Assembly: GCF_900167525.1 (NCBI RefSeq)
Contig: NZ_FUZQ01000009.1
Coordinates: 60,069 to 124,068, forward strand
From: Krasilnikoviella flava
Lineage (GTDB): Bacteria > Actinomycetota > Actinomycetes > Actinomycetales > Cellulomonadaceae
Reading direction: 5' to 3'
DNA length: 64,000 nt
A program made the position numbers and the translations under genes. The notes under the pieces were generated by a model. The model worked only from the letters and a program-made list of their open reading frames with translations. It had not been told where the DNA came from and ran no database searches. This document shows, piece after piece, positions 15,930 to 24,896 of the stretch (within the stretch, counting starts at the first letter, position 1; every line of letters begins with the position of its first letter).

Positions 15930-18032
15930 ATGTCCGTGACCGCCTCCTCGCCGTCCGCCGCCCCTGCCACCGCGCCGGTGCGGCGGGCGGCGCCCGTCCG
16001 CGTCGTCGCGGCGTTCGCCCTCGCCCTCGTCGCCGTGCTCGTGCTGGGCGCCGTGCACCTCACGCAGGGCACCGCCGACGTCGGGGCGCTCGACGTGCTG
16101 CGCGCGGCCGTCGGGGCCGACACCGACGGCACCGTCGCGGTGCTCGTGTCGTCGCGGCTGCCCCGCCTGCTGGCCGGGCTGCTCGTGGGCGTCGCGCTCG
16201 GTGTGGCCGGCGCCGTCCTCCAGTCGGTGGCGCGCAACCCGCTCGCGTCGCCCGACACGCTGGCGGTCAACGCGGGCGCGTACGTCACGGTCGTCGCGGC
16301 CGCCGCGCTCGGCCTGTCGGTGCCGTTCTACCTGCAGGGCGGCATGGCTTTCCTCGGCGGGCTGGGCGCCGCCGCCCTCGTGCTCGCGCTCGCCCGCGGC
16401 GGCGCGGACGGGCCCACCCGGCTGGTGCTGGCCGGCTCGGCCATCATGCTCGCGCTGCACTCGCTCACGATGGTGCTGCTCGTCCTCTTCGAGCAGGAGA
16501 CCACCGGGCTCTTCGCCTGGGGGAGCGGCAGCATCGTGCAGTCCGGCACGCGCACGGTGAGCATGGCGGCCCCCGTCGTCCTGGTCGGCGTCGCCGGGGC
16601 CCTGCTGCTGGCCCGCCGGCTCGACCTGCTCGGGCTCGGGGACGACGCCGCGCGAGTGCTCGGCATCGACGTGCGGCGCACCCGGGTCCTGTCGGTCCTG
16701 GCCGCCGTGCTGCTCGCCGCGATCGCCGTCACCGTGGCCGGGCCCATCGGCTTCGTCGGACTCGCCGCGCCCGTCATCGCACGGCTCGTCGGGCGGCACG
16801 TCCCGGGCCTGGGCAGGCACGTGCTGCTCCTGCCCTTCTCCGCCCTCGTGGGCGTCGTCGTCGTGCTCGGGGCCGACGTGCTCCTGCGGGCCCTGCTGCC
16901 CGGCCAGGCGTCGGTCGTGGTGCCGACCGGCGTCGTCACGACCTTGCTCGGTGCGGGCATCCTCGTGTGGATGGCGCGCCGGCTGCGCGACGCGGGCGCG
17001 GGCGCGCGGGGTGCCCGCGGGGCGCTCGGCCGTCCCCGCTCGCGCGCCCGGGTCGTGGTGGTCCTCGTGCTGCTCGGCGTCGCGCTCGTCGTGGCCGTGG
17101 TCGCGGGCCTGCTGCTCGGCGACCGGCTCGTGCTGCTGGGCGACGTCTCCCACTGGGTGCAGGGCGCGGCCGGGCGGCAGGTGAGCTTCGTGCTCGACCA
17201 GCGCGTGCCGCGCGTGCTCGCCGCGGTGCTCGCCGGCGCCGCGCTGGCCCTCGCGGGCACCATCGTGCAGGCCGTGTGCCGCAACCCCCTCGCCGAACCG
17301 AGCCTGCTCGGCGTCACGTCGGGCGCCGGGCTCGGGGCGGTGCTGATGATCCTGCTGGTGCCCGGCGTGGGGATCTGGTCGATGTCGGCCGCGGCCGGCG
17401 GCTGCGCGCTCGCCGTCTTCGCCCTCGTCTACCTGCTGTCCGCGCGCGGCGGCCTCGCCTCCGAGCGGCTGGTGCTGGTGGGCATCGGGGCGCAGGCGGG
17501 CACGACGGCGCTCATCACGCTGGTCGTCCTGGTCATCGCCCCCTGGGACGTCAACCTGGCGCTCACGTGGCTGTCCGGCTCGACGTACGGGCGCACGCTC
17601 GAGCAGCTGCTGCCGGTCGCGCTGGCGCTGCTCGTCGTGGTGCCGCTCGCCGCCATGTACCGCCGTGAGCTCGACGTGCTGTCGCTCGACGAGGACACCC
17701 CGCGCGTGCTCGGCCTGCCCGTGGACCGCTCGCGCCTGCTGCTGCTCGGCGCCGCGGCGCTGACGACGGCCGCAGCCGTGTGCGCGGTCGGCGTCATCGG
17801 GTTCGTGGGGCTCGTCGCACCGCACGCCGCCCGCGCGCTCGTGGGGGCCAAGCACGCGCGCGTGCTGCCGGTGGCGGTCCTGATCGGCGCCGTCCTGGTC
17901 TCCGCCGCCGACACCGTCGGCCGGGTCGTCATCGCGCCGGGGCAGATCCCGGCGGGCCTCGGCACCGCGCTGCTGGGGGCGCCGTACTTCGTCTACCTGC
18001 TGTGGCGCTCGCGAGGGCGCGCGACGGCCTGA
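15930..18032 (+). CDS. fused double FecCD-type siderophore permease
   Basis: This 700-residue membrane protein consists of two complete FecCD permease units in tandem (about 20-345 and 375-695). Each unit has the family signatures: RLPRLLAGLLVGVALGVAG / RVPRVLAAVLAGAALALAG, ARNPLASPD / CRNPLAEPS and GPIGFVGLAAP / GVIGFVGLVAP. The usual FecC-FecD heterodimer is thus encoded as one chain, as in FhuB. About 18-20 membrane helices are expected. Fusion guarantees one-to-one assembly with the ATPase homodimer. It closes the operon that begins with the iron-boxed ATPase gene. Confidence 0.93.
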   Translation: MSVTASSPSAAPATAPVRRAAPVRVVAAFALALVAVLVLGAVHLTQGTADVGALDVLRAAVGADTDGTVAVLVSSRLPRLLAGLLVGVALGVAGAVLQSVARNPLASPDTLAVNAGAYVTVVAAAALGLSVPFYLQGGMAFLGGLGAAALVLALARGGADGPTRLVLAGSAIMLALHSLTMVLLVLFEQETTGLFAWGSGSIVQSGTRTVSMAAPVVLVGVAGALLLARRLDLLGLGDDAARVLGIDVRRTRVLSVLAAVLLAAIAVTVAGPIGFVGLAAPVIARLVGRHVPGLGRHVLLLPFSALVGVVVVLGADVLLRALLPGQASVVVPTGVVTTLLGAGILVWMARRLRDAGAGARGARGALGRPRSRARVVVVLVLLGVALVVAVVAGLLLGDRLVLLGDVSHWVQGAAGRQVSFVLDQRVPRVLAAVLAGAALALAGTIVQAVCRNPLAEPSLLGVTSGAGLGAVLMILLVPGVGIWSMSAAAGGCALAVFALVYLLSARGGLASERLVLVGIGAQAGTTALITLVVLVIAPWDVNLALTWLSGSTYGRTLEQLLPVALALLVVVPLAAMYRRELDVLSLDEDTPRVLGLPVDRSRLLLLGAAALTTAAAVCAVGVIGFVGLVAPHAARALVGAKHARVLPVAVLIGAVLVSAADTVGRVVIAPGQIPAGLGTALLGAPYFVYLLWRSRGRATA

Positions 18033-18073
18033 GTCGCCTTTCGAGCGCGGCCGTGGCGAGGGAGGATGGTGAG

Positions 18074-19006
18074 GTGAGCGAGCACAGGACCGCCCCGGTG
18101 GTGGTCGGGTACGACGCGTCGGAGCCCGCCGACGTCGCCCTCGCCTGGGCGGCGCGCGAGGCCCGCATGCGGGGCGCCGTCCTGCGCGTGGTGTACGTGC
18201 GCGACGCCCACGACACGGGCGTCGCGGCCCGCCCCCACGGCGACGACCTGGGCGACCGCGGCCACGAGGGCCCCTGGCCCGTCGTCGAGGAGGCGGCGGC
18301 CCGGGCCCGCGACGTCGCGCCGGGCGTGGAGACCGAGACGTACGTCGAGTATGCGTCGCCCGCGGCCGCGCTCGTGGGCGTGTCCCACGACGCGGGTGCC
18401 CTCGTGCTGGGCGCGACCGGGCACGGCGGCCTGTACGAGGCCGTCCGGGGCAGCGTGGTGCTGCAGGTCACCGCGCACGCGCTCTGTCCCGTGGTCGTGG
18501 TGCCCGCCGACGCCGCACGGGCCGACCTGCCCCCCGATGCCCCCGTGGTCGTCGGCTACGACGGCTCGGAGCCCTCCGGCCTCGCTCTCGACGCCGCCAC
18601 CGCGACGGCCTGGGAGCTCGGGCGCACGTTGCGCGTCGTCGTGGTGTGGCGTCCTGGGGTCGCCGAATGGGTCACCTCGCGAGGCCCGACCGAGCACGAG
18701 GGGCACGACATCACCGAGGCGGACGCCGGCCCGGTGCTGCAGAAGGGGCTGGCCCGGGTGGAGGACCGGCTGCGCGAGCGTGGTGCGAGCGACGGTGCGC
18801 TCGAGGTGGTCGGGGAGACCCGGGAGGGCCACGTGGCGCGGGTGCTGCACCGCGAGGCGGAGGGTGCCGAGCGGCTGCTGCTGGGCACCCGTGGGCGCGG
18901 CGGGTTCGCGTCCCTGCTGCTGGGCTCCGCGACGCACACGCTGGTGCGGACGGCGGTCTGCCCGGTCGTGGTGGTGCGGGCGCCCGGCATGGCCGACCCG
19001 GGCTGA
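18074..19006 (+). CDS. universal stress protein with two UspA domains
   Basis: This 310-residue protein has two UspA domains (about 8-145 and 155-300). Both begin with VVVGYD(A/G)SEP and both end with the ATP-binding loop (LGATGHGGLYEAVRGSV and LGTRGRGGFASLLLGSA, the G-2X-G-9X-G-S/T pattern), followed by CPVVVV. Such tandem ATP-binding Usp proteins are common in actinobacteria and are linked to dormancy and hypoxia; a role here is not visible. GTG at 18074 fits the domain start. It sits between two iron-regulated units without an iron box of its own. Confidence 0.92.
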   Translation: MSEHRTAPVVVGYDASEPADVALAWAAREARMRGAVLRVVYVRDAHDTGVAARPHGDDLGDRGHEGPWPVVEEAAARARDVAPGVETETYVEYASPAAALVGVSHDAGALVLGATGHGGLYEAVRGSVVLQVTAHALCPVVVVPADAARADLPPDAPVVVGYDGSEPSGLALDAATATAWELGRTLRVVVVWRPGVAEWVTSRGPTEHEGHDITEADAGPVLQKGLARVEDRLRERGASDGALEVVGETREGHVARVLHREAEGAERLLLGTRGRGGFASLLLGSATHTLVRTAVCPVVVVRAPGMADPG

Positions 19007-19049
19007 CCGTGTGACGACGGTCACCAGCCCTTGCGGACGACCGGCCAGG

Positions 19050-19068
19050 TGAGGTTAGGCTTACCACC
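19050..19068 (+). promoter_or_regulatory. DtxR/IdeR iron box over the siderophore reductase start
   Basis: The 19-mer matches the IdeR/DtxR consensus at 14 positions, with an intact left half and core (TGAGGTTAGGCTTACC). As in the other iron-boxed gene, TAGGCT (19056-19061) is a TANNNT -10 placed 7 bases before the GTG start, predicting a leaderless, iron-repressed transcript. Confidence 0.82.
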
Positions 19069-20118
19069 GTGACCGAGACCGTCGAGGCGACCGAGCGCGC
19101 CGACCGCACCGCACCGGACGCCGCCCCCGCGCAGCCGTACCGCATGTTCGACGTCGTCGTCTCCCGGGTCACCCGGCTCTGTCCGTCGTTCATCCGCATC
19201 ACGTTCACCGGCGACGACCTCGACCAGTTCGCCGACAACGGTCGTGACCAGCGCATCAAGTTCCTGCTCCCGGCGCCGTGCGGCGGCTGGGAGTACCTCG
19301 ACCGGCAGAACCCCGACTGGTTCACCTCCTGGCGGGCGCTGCCCGAGGAGCGTCGCAACCCGCTGCGCACCTACACCGTGCGCGCCGTCCGCCAGGACCG
19401 GCGCGAGGTGGACGTCGACATCGTGCTGCACGGCGACACGGGCCCGGCCTCGCGCTGGGCCAACGGCGCGAAGCCGGGCGCCCCGCTCGTCATCATGGGG
19501 CCCAACGCCGCGTACACCGACGGCCCGCACGGCGGGCTCGAGTTCAACCCGCCCGCACGCAGCCACGCACTGCTGCTCGCCGGCGACGAGACCGCCGTCC
19601 CGGCGATCGCCGCGATCTGCGAGTCCCTGCCCGACGACGCCGTCGGCGAGGTCTTCCTCGAGGTGCCGCACCGCGAGGACCGCTGGACGCTGGCCGCGCC
19701 CGCCGGCGTGCGGATCTCCTGGCTGCCGCGCGAGGACCGCGAGCACGGCGACGTCCTGGTGCCCGCCGTGAAGGAGGCCGCGGACCGGCTGCTCGCCATG
19801 GGCGTGCGCCCGTCGGCGGACGCCCCGGCGGCGCCCGAGCTGCTCGCCGCCGAGGCGGACGCCCCGGTGCCGACCGCCGCGGGCGTCGACCTGGACGGCG
19901 AGCTGCCCGACGTCGACATCGACGCGGAGATCCTCTGGGAGGTCCCCGTCGACGCGACCGGCCAGCCGCTCGCGCAGGACACGGTGCTGTACGCCTGGTT
20001 CGCCGGCGAGGCCGGCTCGATCAAGACGCTGCGCCGGTACCTCGTCTCCGAGAAGGGCGTGGACCGCAAGGCCGTCGCCTTCATGGGCTACTGGCGCCGC
20101 GGCCGCGCGGAGTGCTGA
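19069..20118 (+). CDS. siderophore-interacting protein (ferric-siderophore reductase, SIP family)
   Basis: This 349-residue cytoplasmic flavoprotein of the ViuB/YqjH family has an FAD-binding N-terminal barrel (residues ~20-145, with RTYTVRAVR, the flavin-binding motif, then [13 protein letters not shown]) and a SIP C-terminal NAD(P)H domain ([34 protein letters not shown]). The enzyme reduces Fe(III)-siderophores after import and releases Fe(II). An alanine/aspartate-rich insert (~245-285) lies within the reductase domain. The GTG start adjoins the iron box, so it is coregulated with the uptake operon 1 kb upstream. Confidence 0.93.
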   Translation: MTETVEATERADRTAPDAAPAQPYRMFDVVVSRVTRLCPSFIRITFTGDDLDQFADNGRDQRIKFLLPAPCGGWEYLDRQNPDWFTSWRALPEERRNPLRTYTVRAVRQDRREVDVDIVLHGDTGPASRWANGAKPGAPLVIMGPNAAYTDGPHGGLEFNPPARSHALLLAGDETAVPAIAAICESLPDDAVGEVFLEVPHREDRWTLAAPAGVRISWLPREDREHGDVLVPAVKEAADRLLAMGVRPSADAPAAPELLAAEADAPVPTAAGVDLDGELPDVDIDAEILWEVPVDATGQPLAQDTVLYAWFAGEAGSIKTLRRYLVSEKGVDRKAVAFMGYWRRGRAEC

Positions 20119-20138
20119 CCTCCCCTCGAGGCTGACCG

Positions 20139-20184
20139 ACGACGCCCCGCCCCCGACCGCCGAGGCCGGGAGGCGGGGCGTCGT
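20139..20184. terminator. bidirectional terminator-like hairpin
   Basis: ACGACGCCCCGCC (20139-20151) and its perfect inverse (20172-20184) form a 13-bp stem between convergent genes. There is no T-tract. Confidence 0.55.
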
Positions 20185-20193
20185 GCGTGCGGG

Positions 20194-20778
20194 TCAGCGC
20201 GCGACGCCGAGGCCCTCGACGACCTCGACCCCTGGCATGGCGCAGAGCAGCTCGCCGGGCATCAGCAGCTTGGACCGCCGCACGCCGGAGCCCATGAGCG
20301 CGAGCACGTCGGGCGCGGCGAACCGTGAGTCCACGAGCACGCGCCACCCTGCGGGCAGGCCTACGGGGGTGATGCCGCCGTACTCCATCCCGGACTCCGC
20401 CGTCGCGCGGTCCATGGGCAGGAACGACGCCTTGCGGGCGTCGAGCAGCTTGCGCACCCGGGTGTTCACGTCGGCGAACGTGGCGGCCGTGACGACGCAG
20501 GCGGCGACCTGCTCGACGTCGCCCCGACGCCCCGCGACCACCACGCAGTTGGCGGACGCCTCGGGCGGCAGCCCGTGCATGTCGTTCAGCGTGGCCGTGT
20601 CGGCGTGGTCCGGGTCGATCTCGGTGACGGCCACGAGGTCGCGGACCCGGTCGTCCCGGCCGGCCCACGCGCGCAGGGCCTCGGCCACGGTCGGGGCGAG
20701 CAGCTCCGGGTGGTCGAGGGCGGGTGCCCACGCCAGGTCGCCGAGCCTCGGGAGGCCGGGGGTGGTCGCGCCGCTCAT
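20194..20778 (-). CDS. YbaK/aminoacyl-tRNA deacylase domain protein
   Basis: This 194-residue protein of the YbaK/ProX editing-domain family hydrolyses mischarged aminoacyl-tRNAs. The core is visible in ANCVVVAGRR, the conserved lysine region VRKLLDARKASF, and the late GGITPVGLPAGWRVLVD loop typical of the family. An N-terminal ~40-residue extension precedes the domain. The ATG start overlaps the preceding PEBP gene by 4 bases (ATGA), so the two are translationally coupled. Specificity (Cys-tRNA, Ala-tRNA or other) cannot be assigned. Confidence 0.85.
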   Translation of the reverse strand: MSGATTPGLPRLGDLAWAPALDHPELLAPTVAEALRAWAGRDDRVRDLVAVTEIDPDHADTATLNDMHGLPPEASANCVVVAGRRGDVEQVAACVVTAATFADVNTRVRKLLDARKASFLPMDRATAESGMEYGGITPVGLPAGWRVLVDSRFAAPDVLALMGSGVRRSKLLMPGELLCAMPGVEVVEGLGVAR

Positions 20779-21326
20779 CGGCGGTACGTCGCCGTGAGCG
20801 TGGCGCGCGCGAGGACGTGGAAGTAGACGTTGAAGGCGACGTGCACCGGGCTGTTGCTCTCCGACAGGCCCAGCGTCGGGACGTCGAGCGCGTGCACCGC
20901 GAAGACGTAGCGGTGCGGGCGGTCACCGGGCGGCGGGCCGGCGCCCTCGAAGCCGAGGCGCCCGCCGTCGCTGGCGACGTGGAACGCGCCGGCCGGCAGC
21001 CCCGATCCGCCGACGGCCCCGGCGTCGCGCTCCAGCGACGTCACCTCGGCGGGCAGGTCGACGACGGTCCAGTGCCAGTACCCGGACGGCGTCGGCGCGT
21101 CGGGGTCGAAGCAGCTGACCGCGTAGGAGCGGGTGCCCTCCGGTGCGCCGGACCACCGGAGGTGGGGAGACACGTCCGCGCCGTCGACGCTGAAGTCGGC
21201 GGCGAGGGGCTCGCCCTCGGCGACGTCCGCGCTCTTCAGTGCGAACGTGGTGGGGACGGGGAGCAGGGAGTACGGGTCGGGGGGAAGCGGGCGCTCGAAG
21301 TCGGTGCCGGTCGTCATGCGTGTCAT
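20775..21326 (-). CDS. YbhB/YbcL family (PEBP/Raf kinase inhibitor-like) protein
   Basis: This 183-residue cytosolic PEBP-fold protein shows the bacterial family motifs DGADVSPHLRWSGAPEGTRSYAV, CFDPDAPTPSGYWHWTVVDLP and HRYVFAVHALDVPTL, which build the anion-binding pocket. Its function in bacteria is mostly unknown; binding of phosphorylated ligands is assumed. Two start codons, 21326 and 21317, are in frame; the outer one is used, though neither has a strong ribosome-binding site. Its stop overlaps the start of the YbaK gene. Confidence 0.88.
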   Translation of the reverse strand: MTRMTTGTDFERPLPPDPYSLLPVPTTFALKSADVAEGEPLAADFSVDGADVSPHLRWSGAPEGTRSYAVSCFDPDAPTPSGYWHWTVVDLPAEVTSLERDAGAVGGSGLPAGAFHVASDGGRLGFEGAGPPPGDRPHRYVFAVHALDVPTLGLSESNSPVHVAFNVYFHVLARATLTATYRR

Positions 21327-21392
21327 GGTGCCCGACCGTCGACGGTGCTGGCCAGGACGGGGCGCGGGCGCGTCGTGATACCGTGCTCGCAC

Positions 21393-21410
21393 AAACCGAC
21401 CAGACGGTAC
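21393..21410 (+). promoter_or_regulatory. TetR-type operator, copy 1 of 4 (weaker)
   Basis: AAACCGACCAGACGGTAC keeps the ACCG-6-CGGT arms and central CAG of the 18-bp palindrome found in three more promoters of the catabolic locus. It ends 26 bases before the SDR gene that starts the operon encoding a TetR repressor, so autoregulation is likely. Confidence 0.65.
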
Positions 21411-21436
21411 GCCCGCCGGGGCGGTGCGAGGAGGCG

Positions 21437-22180
21437 ATGGTGCTCAGGTTCGCGGACAGGGTGGCGCTCGTGACGGGCGGCACCCGGGGGATCGGGCTGG
21501 CCGTGGCGCGACGGCTCGTGGACGAGGGCGCCGCGGTCGTGCTCACCGGGCGCCGGCAGGAGGCCCTCGACGAGGCCGTCGCCGCCCTCGGCGCCGACCG
21601 GGCCTCGGGTGTCGCGGGCCGGGTCGACGACCCCGAGCACCGTGCCGCGACCCTCGCCCACGTCGCCGAGCGGCACGGCCGCCTCGACCACCTGGTGAAC
21701 AACGCCGGCATCAACCCGGCCTGGGGCCCGGCGCTCGAGGTCGACCCCGGCGTCGCCCGCAAGATCCTCGAGGTCAACGTCGTGGCCGCGCTCGAGTGGA
21801 CGCGGGACGCCGTCGCCGGTGGGCTGCACCGGTCGATCGTGAACGTCGCGTCGATCTCCGGGACGTCGTCCAGCCCGAGCATCGCCTTCTACGGCGCCTC
21901 CAAGGCGGCCCTGATCAACCTCACGCAACAGCTCGCGTACGAGCTGGCGCCCGCCCTCCGTGTCAACGCCGTGGCTCCGGCCGTCGTGAAGACGCGCTTC
22001 TCCCGCGCGCTCTACGAGGGGCACGAGGACGAGGCGGTCGCGCGGTACCCGCTCGGGCGCCTCGGGCAGCCCGACGACGTCGCGGGCGCGATCGCGTTCC
22101 TGCTGTCCGACGACGCGGCCTGGGTGACGGGGCAGACGCTCCGGATCGACGGTGGCGCGAGCATCGGGCCGGTGGGGTGA
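21437..22180 (+). CDS. SDR family oxidoreductase
   Basis: This 247-residue classical short-chain dehydrogenase has the cofactor motif VTGGTRGIGLA, NNAGI, the catalytic serine in VASISG and the YGASK tetrad (Y and K), with a C-terminal LLSDDAAWVTGQTLRIDGG as in FabG-like 3-oxoacyl reductases. A likely role is NAD(P)-dependent reduction or oxidation of a hydroxyacyl or ketone intermediate. It is the first gene of a four-gene unit (SDR, TetR, quinone oxidoreductase, SDR). The ATG has a strong GAGGAGG site. Confidence 0.9.
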   Translation: MVLRFADRVALVTGGTRGIGLAVARRLVDEGAAVVLTGRRQEALDEAVAALGADRASGVAGRVDDPEHRAATLAHVAERHGRLDHLVNNAGINPAWGPALEVDPGVARKILEVNVVAALEWTRDAVAGGLHRSIVNVASISGTSSSPSIAFYGASKAALINLTQQLAYELAPALRVNAVAPAVVKTRFSRALYEGHEDEAVARYPLGRLGQPDDVAGAIAFLLSDDAAWVTGQTLRIDGGASIGPVG

Positions 22181-22192
22181 AGGATGGGAGCC

Positions 22193-22777
22193 ATGAGGAG
22201 CACCCACGTCGCCGACCGGGTCACCGCGGCCGCCCTGGACCTGTTCGCCACGCAGGGGTACGCCACGACCAGCGTGCAGCAGATCGTCGAGGCCGCGGGC
22301 GTCACCAAGGGCGCCATGTACCACTACTTCCAGTCCAAGGACGACCTGCTGTTCGCCATCTACGACCGGATGCTGGCGCTGCAGAAGTCCCACCTCGACC
22401 AGATCGTCGCCGTGGGCGGGGCGGTCGAGGACGTCGTGCGGGACGTGTGCGTCGACGTCGTCGAGACGTCGATCGACTTCCTGCCGGAGGGCACCGTGTT
22501 CTTCCGCAGCATGCACATGCTCGCCGAGCCGCGGCTCAAGGAGGTGACGCAGCGGCGCCGTGAGTACCACGACGAGTTCGCGGCGCTGCTGCGGCGAGGG
22601 CAGGACGAGGGCGTCTTCCGCACCGACGTGCCGCGGTCCGTGCTCGTCGCGCACTTCTTCAGCGACGTGCACTACCTGTCGCACTGGTACTCGCCGGACG
22701 GTCCCGAGACCAAGACCGAGGTGGCCCAGCAGCTCACGGAGCTGTTCCTGCGCGGTATCCGCACCGCCACGACCTGA
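22193..22777 (+). CDS. TetR family repressor, FadR/acyl-CoA type (likely regulon regulator)
   Basis: This 194-residue TetR protein has its helix-turn-helix at residues ~10-55 (TSVQQIVEAAGVTKGAMYHYF), followed by a helical ligand domain with LAEPRLKEVTQRRREY. The sequence resembles TetR regulators of fatty-acid and acyl-CoA degradation (FadR/KstR2-like), which release DNA on binding acyl-CoA. The ATG at 22193 is preferred over one three codons earlier because of the AGG/GGAG stretch before it. Its operon carries copy 1 of the 18-bp palindrome, which makes it the best candidate for binding all four copies. Confidence 0.87.
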   Translation: MRSTHVADRVTAAALDLFATQGYATTSVQQIVEAAGVTKGAMYHYFQSKDDLLFAIYDRMLALQKSHLDQIVAVGGAVEDVVRDVCVDVVETSIDFLPEGTVFFRSMHMLAEPRLKEVTQRRREYHDEFAALLRRGQDEGVFRTDVPRSVLVAHFFSDVHYLSHWYSPDGPETKTEVAQQLTELFLRGIRTATT

Positions 22778-22846
22778 CCGCCGCCGACCCGGCACCCGCG
22801 GACGACGGGAAGCCGGCGACGCGAGACCGACGAGACGAGAGCGACG

Positions 22847-23950
22847 ATGACGACGCTGCCCGGCCCGAGCCCTGCCCGCCCTGCCCGCCCTGCCCCTCCG
22901 GGCCCCGCCGAGACCCGCGCTCCCGCCCGTACCCCCGGCGACGGGGCCGCCGCGCCGACGATGCGTGCCTGGCGCGTGACCGGCCCCGGGGAGCCGGCCG
23001 ACGTGCTGCGCCTCGACGAGGTGCCCGCCCCCGTGCCCGGGCCGGGCGAGGTGCTCGTGCGGGTGCGCGCCGTGGCGGTGAACTTCCCCGACGTGCTGCT
23101 CGCACGCGGTGAGTACCAGGTGCGGCCCGAGCCGCCGTTCGTGCCCGGCATCGAGCTGTGCGGTGACGTCGTGACGCTGGGGGAGGGCGTCCCCACCGGG
23201 GAGCGGGGTCTCGCGCCGGGCGTGCGGGTCGTGGGCTCCGCGATCGGCGTGCTGTCGGAGCTGGCGGTGCTGCCCGCCGCCGCGGTGCACCCCGCGCCGG
23301 GCGGGCTGGGCGACGCCGAGGCCGCCGCGCTGACCATCGCCTACCAGACGGCGTGGTTCGGGCTGCATCGCAAGGCGCGGGTCCGGCCCGGCGAGCACCT
23401 GCTCGTGCACGCCGCCGCAGGCGGCGTCGGCACGGCCGCGGTGCAGCTGGGCGTCGCGGCCGGTGCCCGCGTGATCGGCGTGGTGGGCAGCGCGGCGAAG
23501 GCCGACGTCGCGACCGCGGCGGGCGCGCACCACGTGCTCGTGCGCGGCGACGACCTCGCCGCGCAGGTCAAGGAGCTCACCGGCGGCACCGGGGCGGACG
23601 TCGTCCTGGACCCGGTGGGCGGCGGGTCCTTCGAGAGCTCCGTGCGCTGCGTGGCCTTCGAGGGCCGTGTCGTGGTGGTCGGCTTCGCGGGCGGGCGCGT
23701 GCCCGAGGTGCGGGCGAACCACCTGCTCGTGAAGAACTACGACGTGCTCGGCCTGCACTGGGCGCTCTACCAGCAGTGCCGTCCTGACCTGGTCGACGCC
23801 GCGCACCGTGAGCTGACGCGCCTCGCCGACGAGGGCGTCGTGCGGCCCGTCGTCGTCGGTGCCGTGCCCTTCGAGGACGCGCCTGCCGCCGTGCAGCGAC
23901 TCGCCGGCGGCACGACGACCGGCCGCCTCGTCGTCCGCGTCGCCGCCTGA
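22847..23950 (+). CDS. NADPH:quinone oxidoreductase-like MDR protein
   Basis: This 367-residue zinc-independent medium-chain dehydrogenase/reductase has a GroES-like fold (VAVNFPDVLLARGEYQ, a quinone reductase hallmark) and a Rossmann domain with LLVHAAAGGVGTAAVQL. The zinc ligands of alcohol dehydrogenases are lacking. A proline/alanine-rich N-terminal tail (~38 residues, with tandem CCTGCCCG repeats in the DNA) precedes MRAWRVTG, which may be the true start at 22961. In this operon it may reduce an enoyl-CoA or quinone acceptor; the substrate is not known. Confidence 0.87.
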   Translation: MTTLPGPSPARPARPAPPGPAETRAPARTPGDGAAAPTMRAWRVTGPGEPADVLRLDEVPAPVPGPGEVLVRVRAVAVNFPDVLLARGEYQVRPEPPFVPGIELCGDVVTLGEGVPTGERGLAPGVRVVGSAIGVLSELAVLPAAAVHPAPGGLGDAEAAALTIAYQTAWFGLHRKARVRPGEHLLVHAAAGGVGTAAVQLGVAAGARVIGVVGSAAKADVATAAGAHHVLVRGDDLAAQVKELTGGTGADVVLDPVGGGSFESSVRCVAFEGRVVVVGFAGGRVPEVRANHLLVKNYDVLGLHWALYQQCRPDLVDAAHRELTRLADEGVVRPVVVGAVPFEDAPAAVQRLAGGTTTGRLVVRVAA

Positions 23951-24021
23951 CCCGACCCTCGTCACCCCCGCGCCGGCCGTGCCGGGAGGCGTGACGCCCG
24001 CACCCCGACCGGAGGACTCCC

Positions 24022-24777
24022 ATGACCCCTCACCGTGCCCTGCCCGCCCCGGACCGACCGCTGGAGGGACGCGTCGCGCTCGTCACGGGCGGAGCGCGCG
24101 GCCTGGGCGAGGCGTACGTCCGTGCGCTGCACACCGCGGGCGCCGCCGTCGTGGTGGCCGACCTGCTCGACGACGAGGGCGCCGCGCTCGCGGCCGACCT
24201 CGGCGCGCGGGCGCGGTACGTGCATCTCGACGTGACCGACGAGGCGGGCTGGGAGACGGCGGTCGCGGCGTCGGTCGAGGCGTTCGGAGGCCTGGACGTG
24301 CTGGTGAACAACGCCGGGATCGCGAACTCGGCGCCGATCGAGCACTACACCACGGCCAAGTGGGACGCGGTGATCGCGGTCAACCTCACCGGCACCTTCC
24401 TGGGCTGCCGCACGGTGGTGCCGGTCATGCGGGCCGCCGGTGGCGGGTCGATCGTCAACGTGTCGTCGGTCGAGGGGCTGCGGGGCGGAGAGCGGCTGCA
24501 CGGGTACGTGGCGTCCAAGTTCGGCGTGCGCGGCCTCACCAAGTCGCTCGCGGTGGAGCTCGGCCGCAGCGGCATCCGGGTGAACTCCGTGCACCCCGGC
24601 CTGGTGCGGACGGAGATGACGACGCGCATCGACGTCGAGGCGGTGCCGATCCCGATCGGCCGCGCCGCGGTGCCGGGGGATGTCGCGGGCGCCGTGCTGT
24701 TCCTCGCGAGCGACGCGTCGGCCTACCTCACGGGCACGGAGCTCGTCGTCGACGGGGGGCTCACCGCGGGCGTCTGA
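24022..24777 (+). CDS. SDR family oxidoreductase (FabG-like)
   Basis: This 251-residue classical SDR has VTGGARGLGEAY (cofactor), NNAGIAN, VNVSSVEG (catalytic serine), YVASK (catalytic Tyr and Lys) and a C-terminal FLASDASAYLTGTELVVDGG. It resembles 3-hydroxyacyl or 3-alpha/20-beta-hydroxysteroid type dehydrogenases. It is the last gene of the TetR-containing unit, with GGAGGACTCCC before its ATG. It likely oxidises a hydroxyl intermediate in the acyl-CoA route. Confidence 0.9.
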   Translation: MTPHRALPAPDRPLEGRVALVTGGARGLGEAYVRALHTAGAAVVVADLLDDEGAALAADLGARARYVHLDVTDEAGWETAVAASVEAFGGLDVLVNNAGIANSAPIEHYTTAKWDAVIAVNLTGTFLGCRTVVPVMRAAGGGSIVNVSSVEGLRGGERLHGYVASKFGVRGLTKSLAVELGRSGIRVNSVHPGLVRTEMTTRIDVEAVPIPIGRAAVPGDVAGAVLFLASDASAYLTGTELVVDGGLTAGV

Positions 24778-24839
24778 GCGCCCGCCGGCACCGTCGGACA
24801 TCACGGGAGCGCAACGTTCGGAAGAATGTCGCGGGAGGC

Positions 24840-24857
24840 ATACCGGCCAGTCGGTTT
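24840..24857 (+). promoter_or_regulatory. TetR-type operator, copy 2 of 4
   Basis: ATACCGGCCAGTCGGTTT is the shared 18-bp palindrome and ends 39 bases before the first gene of the Liv-type importer. A TANNNT -10 candidate (TAGCGT, 24864-24869) follows at a distance that puts the operator over the -35/spacer region. Confidence 0.75.
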
Positions 24858-24896
24858 ATCCGCTAGCGTGGCAGCACCCGACACGAAGAGGTGCCG

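Noticed and set aside
15672..17855. Long antisense frame opposite the siderophore permease
   Set aside because: His/Gln/Arg-rich composition typical of a shadow frame; the sense strand encodes a clear membrane protein.
22961..23950. Shorter start (ATG 22961) for the quinone oxidoreductase
   Set aside because: It gives a perfectly family-length protein and may be right, but no better ribosome-binding site was seen, so the longer form is annotated and the alternative noted.
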